64,000 nucleotides of DNA from Symbiodinium natans (GCA_905221605.1 CAJNDS010000339.1:97337-161336); one strand, 5' to 3'. Counted from the stretch's first letter, positions 50,413-61,881 are shown. Notes: generated from the sequence alone by a model not told the origin. Made by a program: numbers and translations.

Positions 50413-51113
50413 CTTAGGGCTTAGGGCTTAGGGGAAGAGGCCCGGCACAAAAAGTCACCTTTTTTGAGGTGTTTCAGGCCGGAAAGGCCAAAAAAAGGTG
50501 ACTTTTTGTGCCGGGCTCTTGCGGGGAAGAGGCCCGGCACAAAAAGTCACCTTTTTTGAGGTGTTTCAGGCCGGAAAGGCCCAAAAAAGGTGACTTTTTG
50601 TGCCGGGCTCTTGCGGGGAAGAGGCCCGGCACAAAAAGTCACCTTTTTTGAGGTGTTTCAGGCCGGAAAGGCCCAAAAAAGGTGACTTTTTGTGCCGGGC
50701 TCTTGCGGGGAAGAGGCCCGGCACAAAAAGTCACCTTTCTTGAGGTGTTTCAGGCCGGAAAGGCCCAAAAAAGGTGACTTTTTGTGCCGGGCTCTTGCGG
50801 GGAAGAGGCCCGGCACAAAAAGTCACCTTTTTTGAGGTGTTTGAGGCCGGAAGGTGACTTTTTGCGGGGAAGAGGCCCGGCACAAAAAGTCACCTTTTTT
50901 GAGGTGCTTGGGGCCGGAAAGGCCCAAAAAAGGTGACTTTTTGTGCCGGGCTCTTGCGGGGATGCCGGGCTCTTGCGGGGAAGCCTTTAAGGGCTCACGG
51001 CTCAGGGCTCAGGGCTCAGGGCTCAGGGCTCAGGGCTCAGGGCTCAGGGCTCAGGGCTTAGGAACTGGTCCGGGAGAAGCACCTTTAGCTGCGGAGGGCA
51101 GAGGTTTTTAGGT

Positions 51114-51185
51114 TTCATTAGCCGAGTGGCATAAGGCGCAGCTCTTATAGCCGAAAGGTTGCCAGTTCAAACCCCCCTCCTGCGC
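51114..51185 (+). ncRNA. tRNA-like segment, copy 2
   Basis: Same segment as 50341-50412 with few differences (CTTATAG for CTTATAA, TGCGCC for GGCGCC), in the same position of the larger repeat. Same limits apply. Confidence 0.5.
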
Positions 51186-51479
51186 CTTAGGGCTTAGGGC
51201 TTAGGGGAAGAGGCCCGGCACAAAAAGTCACCTTTTTTGAGGTGTTTCAGGCCGGAAAGGCCCAAAAAAGGTGACTTTTTGTGCCGGGCTCTTGTGGGGA
51301 AGAGGCCCGGCACAAAAAGTCACCTTTTTTGAGGTGTTTCAGGCGGGCTCAGGGCTTAGGGCTTAGGGCTTAGGGGAAGAGGCCCGGCACAACATTTCAC
51401 CTTTTTTGAGGTGTTTCAAGCCGGAAAGGCCCAAAAAAGGTGACTTTTTGTGCCGGGCCTCTTCCCCGCGTTTAGGGTT

Positions 51480-51818
51480 TAGGGTTTAGGGTTTAGAGCT
51501 TAGAGCACACCGAAAAGCTCTACACTGGTGAGGAGTTACATGTTCCCCAACTCTGTCCCTATACTCACCTCTAATCAACCCTCGAATAAGAAATATATTT
51601 CAGGGTCTGGTTCAAACCTAACTTTCTTATTTCCATTTGGGGTTTTAAGAAATTTCGAAACCCTGGCTGAAAAAGGCAGATTTCGTGTTAGAAGCCTCAG
51701 CCGTAGCCTTTTTGGGGTTGGTTACATTCTAAGGGAGCCCAGTGCCACAAAAATACGGGGGCAAGAGGGTACCACTGGGCTGCCAAGGCCACCGACACCC
51801 CGAGACCATGAACCTTAC
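51480..51818. other. Unassigned unique sequence
   Basis: After a short TTTAGGG run (51470-51497) the plus strand is open for about 115 codons, continuing into the family C element. It contains a hydrophobic stretch (SNLTFLFPFGVLRNFETLAE) but no known motif; I do not call it a gene. Confidence 0.25.
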
Positions 51819-51922
51819 CTTACTTCTCCAGTAACCAAGGGGAAAAAAAGGCTAAACTTTATGATTCCTACTAAATAAGGACACCCAAAAAGTTTAAAGT
51901 TCAACTATTGGCTGAGTAAGTT
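51819..51922. mobile_element. Inverted-repeat element, family C copy 2
   Basis: CTTACTTCTCCAGTAACC at one end and TTGGCTGAGTAAG at the other; core AAACTTTATGATTCCTACTA as in 40611-40711. Confidence 0.65.
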
Positions 51923-52344
51923 ACACACGCATGGCCTCTGGGATGAAAGAGCTGCATGCGATCAGCAACTGGCTCGAATCCGCATTGGACCTCACCGCCT
52001 CCGGGCATTTCCATGCAGATGTTGCTTCAGGTCCAGGACTCATGTGATTCAACGACTCTTGGCAACACACGGCTTGGGGCTTCTGATTTCTGGGGGCCTG
52101 AGAGGGTGGACATGTGCAGACTTCAGGCTGCAGGGTTCCTGGGATCATCCCGCGAAAGCTCCTCCTGGGATCCTGGCCATGTCGTGCACTGCATAATCCA
52201 GCTCTCGCGGGCCCCATACCTGAAGGACCCGAGTGCTTCTTTGACGCGTTTTTTCGACATGTGCCCACTGCTGGGATACGCTCAGCCGCTAAGTGGCCAC
52301 AGACCCCCTCCACTTCTTGGTCTAGGAACCGAAATTTATATGTA

Positions 52345-52365
52345 AATATAAATAAAAATATTAAC

Positions 52366-52453
<88 letters not shown>

Positions 52454-52565
52454 TATATATATGCATACACACCACACACACATATATATATATATACAGA
52501 CAAATAAAAACAATTAAATGAATGAATAAATAAATAATTATAAATCTATATATATATATATATAT
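52345..52565. repeat. AAT/TA microsatellites
   Basis: About 30 AAT units at 52362-52452, followed by TA, CACACA and TA tracts to 52563. The Asn and Leu runs in open frames are artefacts. 51923-52340 is unique, unassigned sequence. Confidence 0.9.
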
Positions 52566-52681
52566 TCGGAGGTACACATTCAGGGCTACACCTGTTTGGC
52601 CAGACGCATTTGGCGAGGGGTCCCTGAGCTGGAACGCATGCACACGGGAAACAACACACCAGAACGCACACACACAGGCAC

Positions 52682-53130
52682 ACCCTAAACCCTAAACCCT
52701 AAACCCTAAACCCTAAACCCTAAACCCTAAACCCTAAACCACAGGCCGGGCGAACCGCCAACGAAGGCTCCGCCATGGCGGAGCCGACTCAGGATGCGAG
52801 GGGCCGCTGGGCCGAAACAGCGAGAAGGGAGGGGGGGCTTGGGGTTTAGGGGTGTAGGGTTCAGGGTTTCTGGTTCGGGGTTCAAGGCTAGGGTTTAGGG
52901 TTTAGGGTTTAGGGTTTTAGGGTTTGGGGTTTGGGGTTTAGGGCTAGGGTTTAGGGTTTAGGGTTGGGGTTTAGGGTTTGGGGTTTGGGGTTTAGGGCTA
53001 GGGTTTTAGGGTTTAGGGTTTGGGGTTTAGGGCTAGGGTTTAGGGTTTAGGGTTTAGGGTTTTAGGGTTTTAGTGTTTAGGGTTTGGGGTTTAGGCTAGG
53101 GTTTGGGGGCTAGGGCTTATTGTTTAGGGG
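52682..53130. repeat. CCCTAAA and TTTAGGG/TTTGGGG blocks
   Basis: 8 CCCTAAA units at 52682-52739, a GC-rich island (52745-52835) open on both strands, then degenerate TTTAGGG/TTTGGGG at 52840-53130. 53131-53500 is unassigned unique sequence. Confidence 0.85.
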
Positions 53131-53518
53131 CTTAGAGCTCCGCCATTTTGGCTTCGTTGTGAGGGGCGGCATAGGATTGGGGTTCTGGGTTTGCAGTTTC
53201 CAGGGGCTTTTGGATTGCACACGCCGGTCGTAGAGCTTCCCTGGAGGAACCTGCTACCTGCAAGAAGGCAAGACTACGGTACCCAACAGTCAGGGAACGT
53301 GTCCCTTTCTCTATACTGTCCTCGGAAACCTAGCAAAATGAAACTTTGAGTTGTTTCTTAAGAATTAAAGTGGCTAACAATCAAAGTTATTTCCAAGTAT
53401 CCCCAAGTTCTAAGGATAGAGGCAGGGTTGAGAAAGGCCAGGCCTCGGGTGCTGTTGAGTTTCCCGGGGTTTTGGGATGTTGGCCCCAAAACCCCAAACC
53501 CACAATCCAAAAAAACCT

Positions 53519-53900
53519 AACCCTAAACCCTAAACCCTAAACCCTAAACCCTAAACCCTAAACCCCAACGTCCCCACATAGCGAGTCCGGGAGCAGGGTT
53601 GCTCAAAGCTCAAGGGGTGACCCGAAAGCCTAATTCTTGAGTCTTAAGTTCAACAGGCTTGGGTTTAGGGTTTAGGGTTTAGGGTTTAGGATTTAGGGTT
53701 TAGGGTGTAGGGTTAAGGTTTAGGGTTCAGGGTTTACGGTTTAGGGTTTAGGGAACAGCAAACGTTTCATGCCGCAAACTCAGGTCGGAGCGCATGGATT
53801 AGGGTACCGGTATGACAGGTACACCTTGCATCCTGGGACTCGAGCACGGGTTTAGGGTTTAGGGTTTAGGGTTTAGGGTTTAAGGTTTAGGGTTACCCTG
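53519..53900. repeat. Short telomere-type blocks
   Basis: CCCTAAA at 53519-53567 and TTTAGGG at 53662-53750 and 53850-53895. Islands between them are short and unassigned. Confidence 0.75.
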
Positions 53901-53970
53901 AATTGCTGCTTCTGCCCTTGGTTTCTTGCTGCCAGCAGCGGAGATGGCTCATCCAGCATCGCCCTTCTGA
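53898..53970 (-). CDS. Candidate exon, unknown protein
   Basis: Minus frame RAMLDEPSPLLAARNQGQKQ, flanked by repeats. Protein-like but too short to assign. Confidence 0.3.
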
Positions 53971-54025
53971 GCCGACAGAAAGTCTGAAGACTACCCTGTT
54001 CAGAGCTAACCCATCATGCTAAACC

Positions 54026-54145
54026 CTAAACTACTATTTGCTTAAGAACCCCAAAAGAATGAAAAACAAAAAAAACAACAATCCTATGTTACCCATAATA
54101 AGGAAGAATATTTTCTGGGGGGTTCTTAAGCAATTAGTAGTAAAC
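54026..54145. mobile_element. Palindromic element, family E copy 2
   Basis: AAACTACTATTTGCTTAAGAAC at the left pairs with GTTCTTAAGCAATTAGTAGT at the right. Related to 32775-32891. Confidence 0.6.
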
Positions 54146-54496
54146 AATAGCCATCCCATGAGCGGCCAGTGGTAAGCCTTCCAAGAGCTCAACCCTAAAC
54201 CCCAAAAACCAAACCATGCAGCGACTGGCAGATGGTTGATGTGCCCTAAACCCTAAAACCTAAACCCTAAATCCCAAACCCTAAACCCTAAACCACGTCT
54301 GAACAGGGGCCTTGATTCTTCTATGGACCCTGGGGAAGCAGCCAGACTTTGCTCTCACACAAGCCTCGGGTCTGCATTTGCTACATGGTTTAGGGTTTAA
54401 AGGCTTCAAGGGTTACAGGGTTATAGGATGATCGGGTTTCAGGTTCAAGGGCCCAGGAGCTGTACTTTAACTCCAAACCCAAAACACCAGGGTCCG

Positions 54497-54617
54497 TGTA
54501 AGCAGTGCTCCATCATTCTTTGGTTCGCGCGTTTTTGCGCGACGCGTGGCGCACCACTCAAGCACCGAGGGACACTCTCCGTGGCTGGGGTCAACCTCCT
54601 GCGACTTCTTGATGTCC
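54497..54617 (-). CDS. Candidate exon, unknown protein
   Basis: Minus frame DIKKSQEVDPSHGECPSVLE then WCATRRAKTREPKNDG, charged with two Cys. Family not recognised. Surrounded by CCCTAAA fragments (54635-54750). Confidence 0.35.
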
Positions 54618-54888
54618 GAACCCTACACTCCATAAACCCCTGAACCCTAAACTCTAAACCCTAGGCGCTAATGCCTAACCCTAAACCGTAGGCCCTAAAC
54701 CCTAAACCCTAAACACTAAACACTAAACCCTAAACCCTAAAACCTAAACCCCCACTCTGGGTCATCTGTCAGGTCCTTATTTGTATACAAGGGATCCTAC
54801 GAGCAAAAAAAGCGACGTGAAAATGGGAACCTCAGTTAGAGCAACACGAAAAGCTCTGCGAAGTGCCTAAACTCTGAGCCTAAGCCCT

Positions 54889-55190
54889 AAACCCTTAACC
54901 CTAAACCCTAAAGACTCTAAACCCTAAACCCTGAACCCTAAACCCTAAACCCAACACGCTCTTGTCATGCGTGAGGTCGCGGAGGAGTCCTAAGCGACGA
55001 TGGTGAGCGAAGGGGGAGCCTGAGCTCGGACATGGGGTTTAGGCTTATGCACAAGGGTTTAGGGTTTAGGGTTTAGGGTTTAGGGTTTAGGGTTTAGGGT
55101 TCCAATGATAGGCTACCCTAAACCCCAATAGGGTTTAGGGTTAGGGTTTGTGGTTGAGGGTCTAGGGTTTAGGGTTTTATAGGGTTTAAG
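54889..55190. repeat. Telomere-type blocks
   Basis: CCCTAAA at 54889-54950 and TTTAGGG at 55057-55190. A short exon-like piece (54989-54960, minus: LLRDLTHDKSV) follows a TTAG acceptor. Confidence 0.7.
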
Positions 55191-56153
55191 GGGCCCAGAT
55201 CGCCTGCAAGTTTCCAAACTGCACCATTGTTGGGGTAGTTTTGAAATTCATCATTTGAGTTCCTTCTTGGGTCTAAGTATTCATATAAATGTAACATGAT
55301 GTTCATCGATGACCCAGAAACGGGGGGGGGGGGGGGGGGGCAGACCATAGATCAAGGCCTCGGATACAGAGGGCTTAGATGTCTGCGCCAGGATCGGCTG
55401 TGTGGGGCGGGAGCTGAGGGGTTCAGAGTTTAGGGCTTCGGATTTAGGGTTTAGGTTTTAGGCTTTAGGGGAGCTGCCACAGGCTCCTTTGTATTATGGG
55501 GAACTTTAACCAGTGGATTCTTGCACAACTCTCTATAGACCATGGGTGTGCGAAGATTGGTGCAGAGCCACCTCGGCAAAAATGCGATGGGTGAGTCAGA
55601 CATAGGGCTACTCAGACCATGCGCTTACTAAGCCGTCAGAGAAACTGTTTCTAAAGGGCTTCTCTTGGGCTACTATAGGGGTTTAAAAAGACCCATGTTT
55701 AGCTGACTATCCACAGCGGGTCCATTACGGTATGGGCTTCGCTGAAATCCTAAACCCTAGACGTGTCAACCGTAGATCACTACGTGGGGTCAGCCTTGGG
55801 CTACGACAAGGAGCGGGATCTAACACCAAAGCTAGATTGAGCTTTCAGGGTTGTAGGGCCTGAGTGCTGGTAGAAACCCAACGTTTTGGGTCCAGTTTGG
55901 GTTTGGGGTGAGGTCCTTGAGGGCTGGCAGGAGCCCCAAAACCCTAAACCCTAAACCCTAAACCCTAAACCCTAAACCCAAAACCCAAAACCCAAAACCC
56001 TAAACCCAAAACCTTAAACCCAAAACCTTGGGTTGAGGGTTTCGGAGTCCACGGTTTAGGGTTCCCCAGGGCTTCGAAACCCCTGGACCCGAAGCCCTGA
56101 ATCCCAAATCCCTTCCGCACCTCTGGGCATGGCTCCTGGGCCGGGATTCTCAA
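55191..56153. other. Unassigned DNA with poly-G and telomere-type scraps
   Basis: A G-tract at 55322-55340, unique sequence 55480-55910 without exon signals, and CCCTAAA/CCCAAAA at 55930-56030. Confidence 0.5.
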
Positions 56154-56310
56154 GGTTTAGGGTTTAGGGTTTAGGGTTTAGGGTTTAGGGTTTAGGGTTT
56201 AGGGTTTAGGGTTTAGGGTTTAGGGTTTAGGGTTTAGGGTTTGGGGTTTTGGGTTTAGGGTTTAGGGTTTACGGGGGGGTTCAGGGTTTAGGGTCCAGGG
56301 TTTAGGGCAT
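56154..56310 (+). repeat. TTTAGGG array
   Basis: About 13 perfect TTTAGGG units at 56154-56240, then variants to 56310. 56311-56810 is unique with no supported gene. Confidence 0.9.
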
Positions 56311-56816
56311 TTCATGCTGTTGCCTTTGGCAGCTTTCTTCTTTGCAAGGGCCCATCGGCCTAAATGGTATCTACTTCCGCCCCAGACTCACTAAACAAGC
56401 AGCCTTTGTCTAGGCACAAGTACATGTAGGGTTCGTAGTGCTGGTATCCCCAGGAGACGGAAACAGATAAACGCTCCATAATACAAAACGACCTTTCAAC
56501 TAGCTGTCGCGATGAGCCCTAAACCCTAAACTTTAAACCCCCAAACTCTACACCCTAAACCGGATTCCCTTGCTTTCAATGTGGCCAATCCCACTCAAGG
56601 ACGTTTAAGAACAACCCCCCACGGGGATCCTCAGGTTTTGGGGATCCTCAGGTTTTGGGGGGTATCGGGGAACTCCAAAGTTTAAAGGTTTAGGGTTGAG
56701 GGCGCGGGCTGCGAACTGAGAACGCCTGCTGCTCACGATTGCTAAACCCTCAATCCGAAACCCTAAGCCCTAGGTCGTGCGCACGGAAAAGATGCCGGCC
56801 ATGGAGGGAAGCAAAC

Positions 56817-57107
56817 TCAGGGAGAGCTCGGGTTGTTAAACAAGCACATAGTAAGACTGAAGACTTGTTGAAAGCCTTGCAGTAAAAACTGAGCTCTATC
56901 TCGGTATCCTGCACCAGCCTTGACGTTTCTTATCTTAGCAAAACTGCCTAAAGTCTTAGCACTGAGGATTCCGGCCTCATCCGCCGGCATCATTTCCTGC
57001 GGGGGCTGGGACGGGTAACTGCAGATACGAGTACACGCAGCCACGATGTCACCACACCTGTCGTACGGCTCTCCGTTTAACGTTAGATTTCGTTTGCGGC
57101 ATGGCAC
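56817..57107 (-). CDS. Orphan ORF of 96 codons, weak
   Basis: ATG at 57107, MPCRKRNLTLNGEPYDRCGD, through a mixed-composition body to 56817. No domain recognised; not flanked by obvious repeats. It may be an exon or chance. Confidence 0.22.
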   Translation of the reverse strand: MPCRKRNLTLNGEPYDRCGDIVAACTRICSYPSQPPQEMMPADEAGILSAKTLGSFAKIRNVKAGAGYRDRAQFLLQGFQQVFSLTMCLFNNPSSP

Positions 57108-57316
57108 TGCACCGATCGAGGGATTACAATTGAACCAAATGACTTGAACCTCTTAATGAGCAGAAATGTGGTTCTTAATATCGTTGTTTTCTGCATATGC
57201 TGGTTATTGATATGGTTACTAGTTATTCATACGGCTATTCTTAGTACGGTTATGAGAAGGGTTGCTAGTCATATGTGATGAACATGGTTGCTATGAAGTT
57301 ATTCATGTTAGTTTGC

Positions 57317-57383
57317 AAAACATCGCTGCCTCGGCATCTGCGTCTCCGCCTTCCTCAGGCACTTCTGCGGCGACCAAAGTGAC
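57317..57383 (-). CDS. Candidate exon, unknown protein
   Basis: After a CGCAG acceptor the minus frame reads VTLVAAEVPEEGGDADAEAA then MFCK and reaches a GC donor. Acidic linker-like segment. Confidence 0.35.
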
Positions 57384-57597
57384 CTGCGGTGGGTTTAGGG
57401 CCCAGGGTTTCGGGTTTAGGGTTTGCTTGCGGAGAGGTGTCTGCAAGGTCGAGCAAGGACTTGCTCGTGGTGAGGTATGGAGGTAGGGCGGTGGGCTGGG
57501 GCAGCGTCATGACTGGCAGAGCTCACATGTTGCCGTTGCTTCTTTCCCACGCTCTCGCAGGAGCAGGAAACCCTAAACCCTGCAAACCCTGAACCCC

Positions 57598-58077
57598 AAG
57601 CCCCCAACCCTAAACCCTAAACCCTAAACCCCAAACCCTAAGCCCAAAGTCCGAAACCCTAAACCCTAAACCCTAAACCCTAAACCCGAAACCCGAAACC
57701 CGAACCCGAAACCCGAAACCCGAACCCTAATCCCTAAACCCTAAACCCTAAACCCTAAACCCGAAACCCGAAACCCTAAACCCTAAACCCTAAACCCCAA
57801 ACCCTAAACCCCAAAGCCTGCCTCGGCGATGGGATCCGCGTGGCCGAAGGCGATCTCAGCTCGCGTTAGCCCCAAAGCCTGGTGTGGCAGCTGGGCTCAG
57901 GGTAGGGGATCCTTAGGGTTTAGGGTCTAGGGTTTCGGGCTTGGGGTTTAGGCAGGGTTTAGGGTTTCGGGTTTCGGGTCTCGGGTTTAGGGTTTAGGGT
58001 GTAGGGTTTAGGGTTTAGGGTTTAGGGTTTAGGGTTTAGGGTTTAGGGTTTAGGGTTTAGGGTTTAGGGTCTAGGGG
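57598..58077. repeat. CCCTAAA/CCCGAAA and TTTAGGG blocks
   Basis: CCCTAAA and CCCGAAA variants at 57598-57815 and TTTAGGG at 57910-58077 (about 10 perfect units at 58000-58070). The island 57818-57870 (minus: AEIAFGHADPIAEAGF) is exon-like. Confidence 0.88.
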
Positions 58078-58574
58078 GAACCGGCTGCACCTTCAGGGTT
58101 TAGGGTAGTGTGATTGCTTGAGGATTTAGGGCTTTAGGGTTTGGGGCTTTTCGATTTAGGGTTTGGGGGTCTTAGGGTTGTAGGTTAGGGATTGAAGGAT
58201 TTAAGGACTCTTCGGGGTCTGGGGTTGAAGCGGTTTAGGGCTTCAGGGGCTGCGGATTTAGGTTTCGGGTTTTGGAGTAAATCTTCTTCTCGCGCTACCT
58301 TGCTTTGACGGCTACAGGTCTGTGCAGCGCATGTGTGTCCGGTGCTGTGCGTTCGCTGAAATGTTGGGTGCGAGGGCCGTGCCAACAAAGGCTGCAGCGA
58401 CTTTGGGGGGACGGGGGGGGGGACCCTCAAAGCCCACAATTTAACCCTAGAACCCGACAAGGGCAGAAATCAGTGAGTTCTTGGGGTTCGACTGTACGTA
58501 GGGACTCAGACTTCGCAGGGGGTTTAAGGCATTTAAGGTGTGTAGGGTATACTGCATAGGGTACCCTAAACTTT

Positions 58575-58655
58575 CAGGAATCCCTCGTCCGAAGCCCCCC
58601 AGCCTCGAACTTTGCCACGAGAAGCGAGTCGGCGCCCTCGTATGACATCGAGACC
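58575..58655 (-). CDS. Candidate exon, unknown protein
   Basis: Minus frame SMSYEGADSLLVAKFEAGGL, beside CCCTAAA (58655-58695). Family not recognised. 58080-58570 is degenerate TTTAGGG and unassigned sequence. Confidence 0.35.
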
Positions 58656-58719
58656 CCTAAACCCTAAACCCTGAACCCTAAACCCTAAACCCGAAACCCT
58701 CGGACACCCCGCGCAACAC

Positions 58720-58738
58720 ACATATACACACACACACA

Positions 58739-58776
<38 letters not shown>

Positions 58777-59020
58777 TACGCACAAAAAAAAAAAAAAACA
58801 CGTCCACAGTGCCTACTCCGCTACGTTTATGGAGCTGCGCAAGCACTTTCAACGGCAACAAACGGCCCCAGCGGACGCTGTAGTATAGACTAGTATGTGT
58901 GGTCAGTACAAAAACTAATATTTATGAATATATATATATATATACATATATGTATATATATATATAATTAGTATATTTTTCTATATAATATATATATATG
59001 TATATATTCGTACCTTTTAG
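58720..59020. repeat. CA and TA microsatellites
   Basis: CA repeats at 58723-58770, an A-tract at about 58783-58798, and TA/TATATG repeats at 58920-59010. Confidence 0.88.
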
Positions 59021-59334
59021 TATACATTGTAGTACATACTAGCGTATATGAATATCAACAAAAGAACTGACAACTTACAACAAGAGAGTGCTTCGGCACG
59101 ATCGCCGCTTCAGGCTCTAACCGAGAAGCCTACTTCCTACATGCCTTGAACCACCGAACCCTAAAACCTAAACCCTAAACCCCAAACCCCAAACCCTAAA
59201 CCCTAATGTTAACCTAGTATTACTAAAGCCCCTAACATTAAAGTACGCCAGGTGTCCCGGCCGCAATAATAAAGCCCTGGAAATAAAGTACGCCAGTCGG
59301 GGCTTTTTTTTTTGGGGGGGTCCGTTTTTCCCTC

Positions 59335-59460
59335 CGCTGATCCTTTCTGATCCTCTCTGATTCTCTCTGATCCTCTCTAATTCTCTCTAAGGAAAGGAAT
59401 CCTGAGTGATTCTCTCTGATCCTCTCTAATTCTCTCTAAGGAAAGGAATCCTTATTCAAA
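59335..59460. repeat. Tandem duplication of a CTCTCT-rich unit
   Basis: GATCCTCTCTAATTCTCTCT followed by AAGGAAAGGAATCC occurs twice ~60 bp apart (59370-59403 and 59418-59453), preceded by TGATCCTTTCTGATCC-type partial units. Confidence 0.7.
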
Positions 59461-59589
59461 GGGGCCTCACTCTATTTGGGGGGGTTTGATTGAAGGGGGG
59501 GGGAGGGGGGGGTTTATTCTTACTAGGTCAACATTAAACCCCAAACTCCAAACCCTAAACCCCAAACCATCGCATCTCAAGGGCCGGAC

Positions 59590-59682
59590 CTTGGGGAACT
59601 CACACTTCTCTGGCAGCCGACCGGGGCCCTGCAGCAACGGCAGCGCGTTCGCCTCTGGGCTGCCTTTCCTTGGCTTGCAGGG
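59590..59682 (-). CDS. Candidate exon, unknown protein
   Basis: Minus frame GSPEANALPLLQGPGRLPEK then CEFPK before a GT donor (CAAG|GTCCGG). Family not recognised. Confidence 0.38.
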
Positions 59683-60214
59683 CTTGGGGTTTAGGGTTTA
59701 GGGTTTAGGGTTTAGGGTTTAGGATCTATGGGGTTAAGATCACTCGGTTTAGGGTTTATATAGGGTTCAGGGTAAAATAAGTTTAAGGCATCGAAGCAGT
59801 AACGAAGAGCAGTTGAGGCTACTCCTGAGGAAGCAGACTTCAGACCTTTGGGGTTCAGGGACAGGGCGTAGGTCTTTGGGTTCAGGGCAACAAAAAGACA
59901 AAGGCTTTATGGGGTTCAGAATTCACAGGTTTGGGGGGGGGGGGGAGGGCTGCATCTCTTTCTAAGAGTCTGAAGCAAGCCCAGGCAATCATCCCTCCCT
60001 TCCTCAACATCTAAACATCTATCTATGCGCCCCCAATTCCCGGAACAGTTCTTCGGCCGCATTGTCAGGATCTTGAAACCTGAAGCCTCTCAGCCGTTCA
60101 TGATAAGCCCACAACCAGAAACCAACCCTAAACCCTACTTATTTCGCAGGTATCCCCAGAGATAGAGTCCAGGTAAACCCCAAGCCCTGCCAGTTCTTCA
60201 TCTCTGGGGGAAAT

Positions 60215-60313
60215 GAGGGTTTCCGAGATTAGGGGCACCGTATTGGGGTCCTTCTGGTAAGAGAATCCTACTATTTGGGGATCTATATTGGGGGCCCGCT
60301 ATTTTCGTAAACC
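60215..60313. mobile_element. Introner-like element, family A copy 5
   Basis: GGGTTTCCGAGATTAGGGGC, ACCGTATTGGGGTCCTT, GAATCCTACTATTTGGGGAT and TTTTCGTAAACC in family order. Intact ~100-bp copy. Confidence 0.68.
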
Positions 60314-60391
60314 GCCAAATCTGACGCGCAGTGCTGGGAGGCTATGGAGCTTGCACATCGGACCGAAGTTCACGGTGCCCTTGCCCCAAAC

Positions 60392-60482
60392 CTACTTGCT
60401 ACTTGATGAGGGTCACTATGGTAATGCACTTGTTGAGGGTGCTTATGACCCTACTTGTAAGTATCCATGAACCTTCAAGTAC
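60392..60482. mobile_element. Palindromic MITE-like element, family D copy 5 (diverged)
   Basis: CTACTTGCTACTTGATGAGG at the left and CCATGAACCTTCAAGTA at the right, with TACTTGTAAGTA inside. Shorter and more diverged than other copies. Confidence 0.45.
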
Positions 60483-60592
60483 ACTCTAAGCCCTAAACCC
60501 GAAACCTTAAATCCTAACCCCCCATGATGTCCTTATAATAACTTTATTTAGGTAGCAGTGCTTGATGGTGGCAACAGGAGCCTGCAATGCAG

Positions 60593-60662
60593 AAGAAGCT
60601 TCTTGGGCAGCAGGACGTGCGCTCCGCCGTCCGACTCCTATACAAGATCAGGAAGTTTCAGG
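60593..60662 (+). CDS. Candidate plus-strand exon, unknown protein
   Basis: After TGCAG the plus frame reads KKLLGQQDVRSAVRLLYKIR then KFQ, and ends at CAGG|GTGTTT. One of the few plus-strand exon candidates. Basic and helical; family not recognised. Confidence 0.38.
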
Positions 60663-61130
60663 GTGTTTGGGCTTTTGGGGAGCCAGCACAGTTTAGGGTT
60701 TAGGGTTTAGGGTTTAGGGCTTAGGGCCTAGGGCTTTGGGCTTAGGGCTTGGGATTTTGGGGTTTGGGGTTTAGGGTTTAGGGTGGCACATCGTACGAAA
60801 CAGACAATTACAATTGAGTGAGACCTTTCGGAAATCCTGAGGTGAAGAGCTTGCTGCTCTGCGTGCCTCCGCGTGTTGGTAAACGTTCTCAGACTTGTCT
60901 GAACCCCTAAACCTTAAACCCAACAAACCCAAAACACCCTAAAGACCGTAAAAAGAAAAATACTAAAAACACCTAAACCCTAAAAACCCTAAACCCTAAA
61001 AACCCCAAACCCTAAACCCTAAAAGCCCGAAACTGCCCGAAACCCTAAAAACCCTGAATGAACCCTAAACCCTAAACCCTAAGCCCTAAGCCCTAAACCC
61101 TAAACCCTGCCAAACCCTAGCTCGATTCAC

Positions 61131-61219
61131 CTTGTCGATGACGATCTGCAGGCCGTGGAAGGCCAGGAAGGTTTTGGCATGGTCGTCGCTGACAAATGCG
61201 AGGATGTTCCTCGGGGTGA
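61131..61219 (-). CDS. Candidate exon, unknown protein
   Basis: Minus frame TPRNILAFVSDDHAKTFLAF then HGLQIVIDK, ending at a GT donor (AAG|GTGAAT). Strong protein-like pattern between CCCTAAA (61060-61110) and TTTAGGG (61233-61275) blocks. Confidence 0.45.
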
Positions 61220-61617
61220 CTACGCAAAGGAAGTAGGGTTTAGGGTTTAGGGTTTAGGGTTTAGGGTTTACGGTTTGAACTTCTGGTATTCTCAAAAGAA
61301 CACCCAACACATTCACTCACCAATGCTTTGGAGGAGCCATATATACACTCACCAAGAGCAGTAACATAAACCCGTAGCCACATGCACCTTGTGCCAGAGG
61401 CAAGTACATGGAAAGCAAACTCATCCTTCAGCGTCTCTTACATCTTCTTATCGACATACTTGCACAGCACCGCATTTGTCAACCCTCTATGTGAATCACA
61501 GAATGGGGGCCTGTACGGAAAGCGGCATTAAATGGGACAAGGGGAGAATCTCGTTAACCATTGAGGCCCCCTGAATTAGTCCTTGAGCCCGAAGCCGGGC
61601 ACCCTAAACCCTCAATT

Positions 61618-61721
61618 GGGGGTTTACGAACACAAGGGACCCCTTGATATAGACTCCCCGATAATCGGGTCTCCTCATAAAAAAGGAGCCAAGAAGGTAC
61701 CCCTAGTATCATAAACCCCCC
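61618..61721. mobile_element. Introner-like element, family A copy 6
   Basis: GGGGTTTACGAACACAAGGG at one end, GGTACCCCTAGTATCATAAA and CCCC at the other, with an internal CCCCGATAATCGGG palindrome. Diverged copy. Confidence 0.55.
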
Positions 61722-61805
61722 ACACCCTAAACCCCAAACCCCCCTGAACCCTAAACCCCAAACCCGAAACCCTAAACCCTAAACCCTACAAATTCTGAAG
61801 AGCAT

Positions 61806-61867
61806 GCAAGGCTCTTGAGCTTCGCCAAGGAGATCCGATCTCCCACCTGTGATGGATAAGTTCGGAC
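61806..61867 (-). CDS. Candidate exon, unknown protein
   Basis: After TTTTTGCAG the minus frame reads VRTYPSQVGDRISLAKLKSL then reaches a GC donor. Good polypyrimidine acceptor. Family not recognised. Confidence 0.4.
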
Positions 61868-61881
61868 CTGCAAAAAGCTGG

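Larger units (their letters stand above)
49890..51470. repeat. Array of ~90-bp hairpin repeats with higher-order ~770-bp structure
   Basis: About 13 units. Each has arms GCCCGGCACAAAAAGTCACC and GGTGACTTTTTGTGCCGGGC, extended by T6/A6, around a ~30-nt loop with GGCCGGAAAGGCC; units are spaced by CTTGCGGGGAAGAG. Two larger blocks also contain GGGCTCA tandem repeats (50247-50286 and 50990-51057) and a tRNA-like segment each. Some units are truncated (50073 and 50870). No protein is plausible. Confidence 0.92.

Noticed and set aside
49890-51470. CRISPR-like array of regularly spaced repeats
   Set aside because: Units are palindromic hairpins without unique spacers, and the context is eukaryotic.
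52114-52521. Poly-Asn and poly-Leu frames
   Set aside because: AAT trinucleotide repeat.
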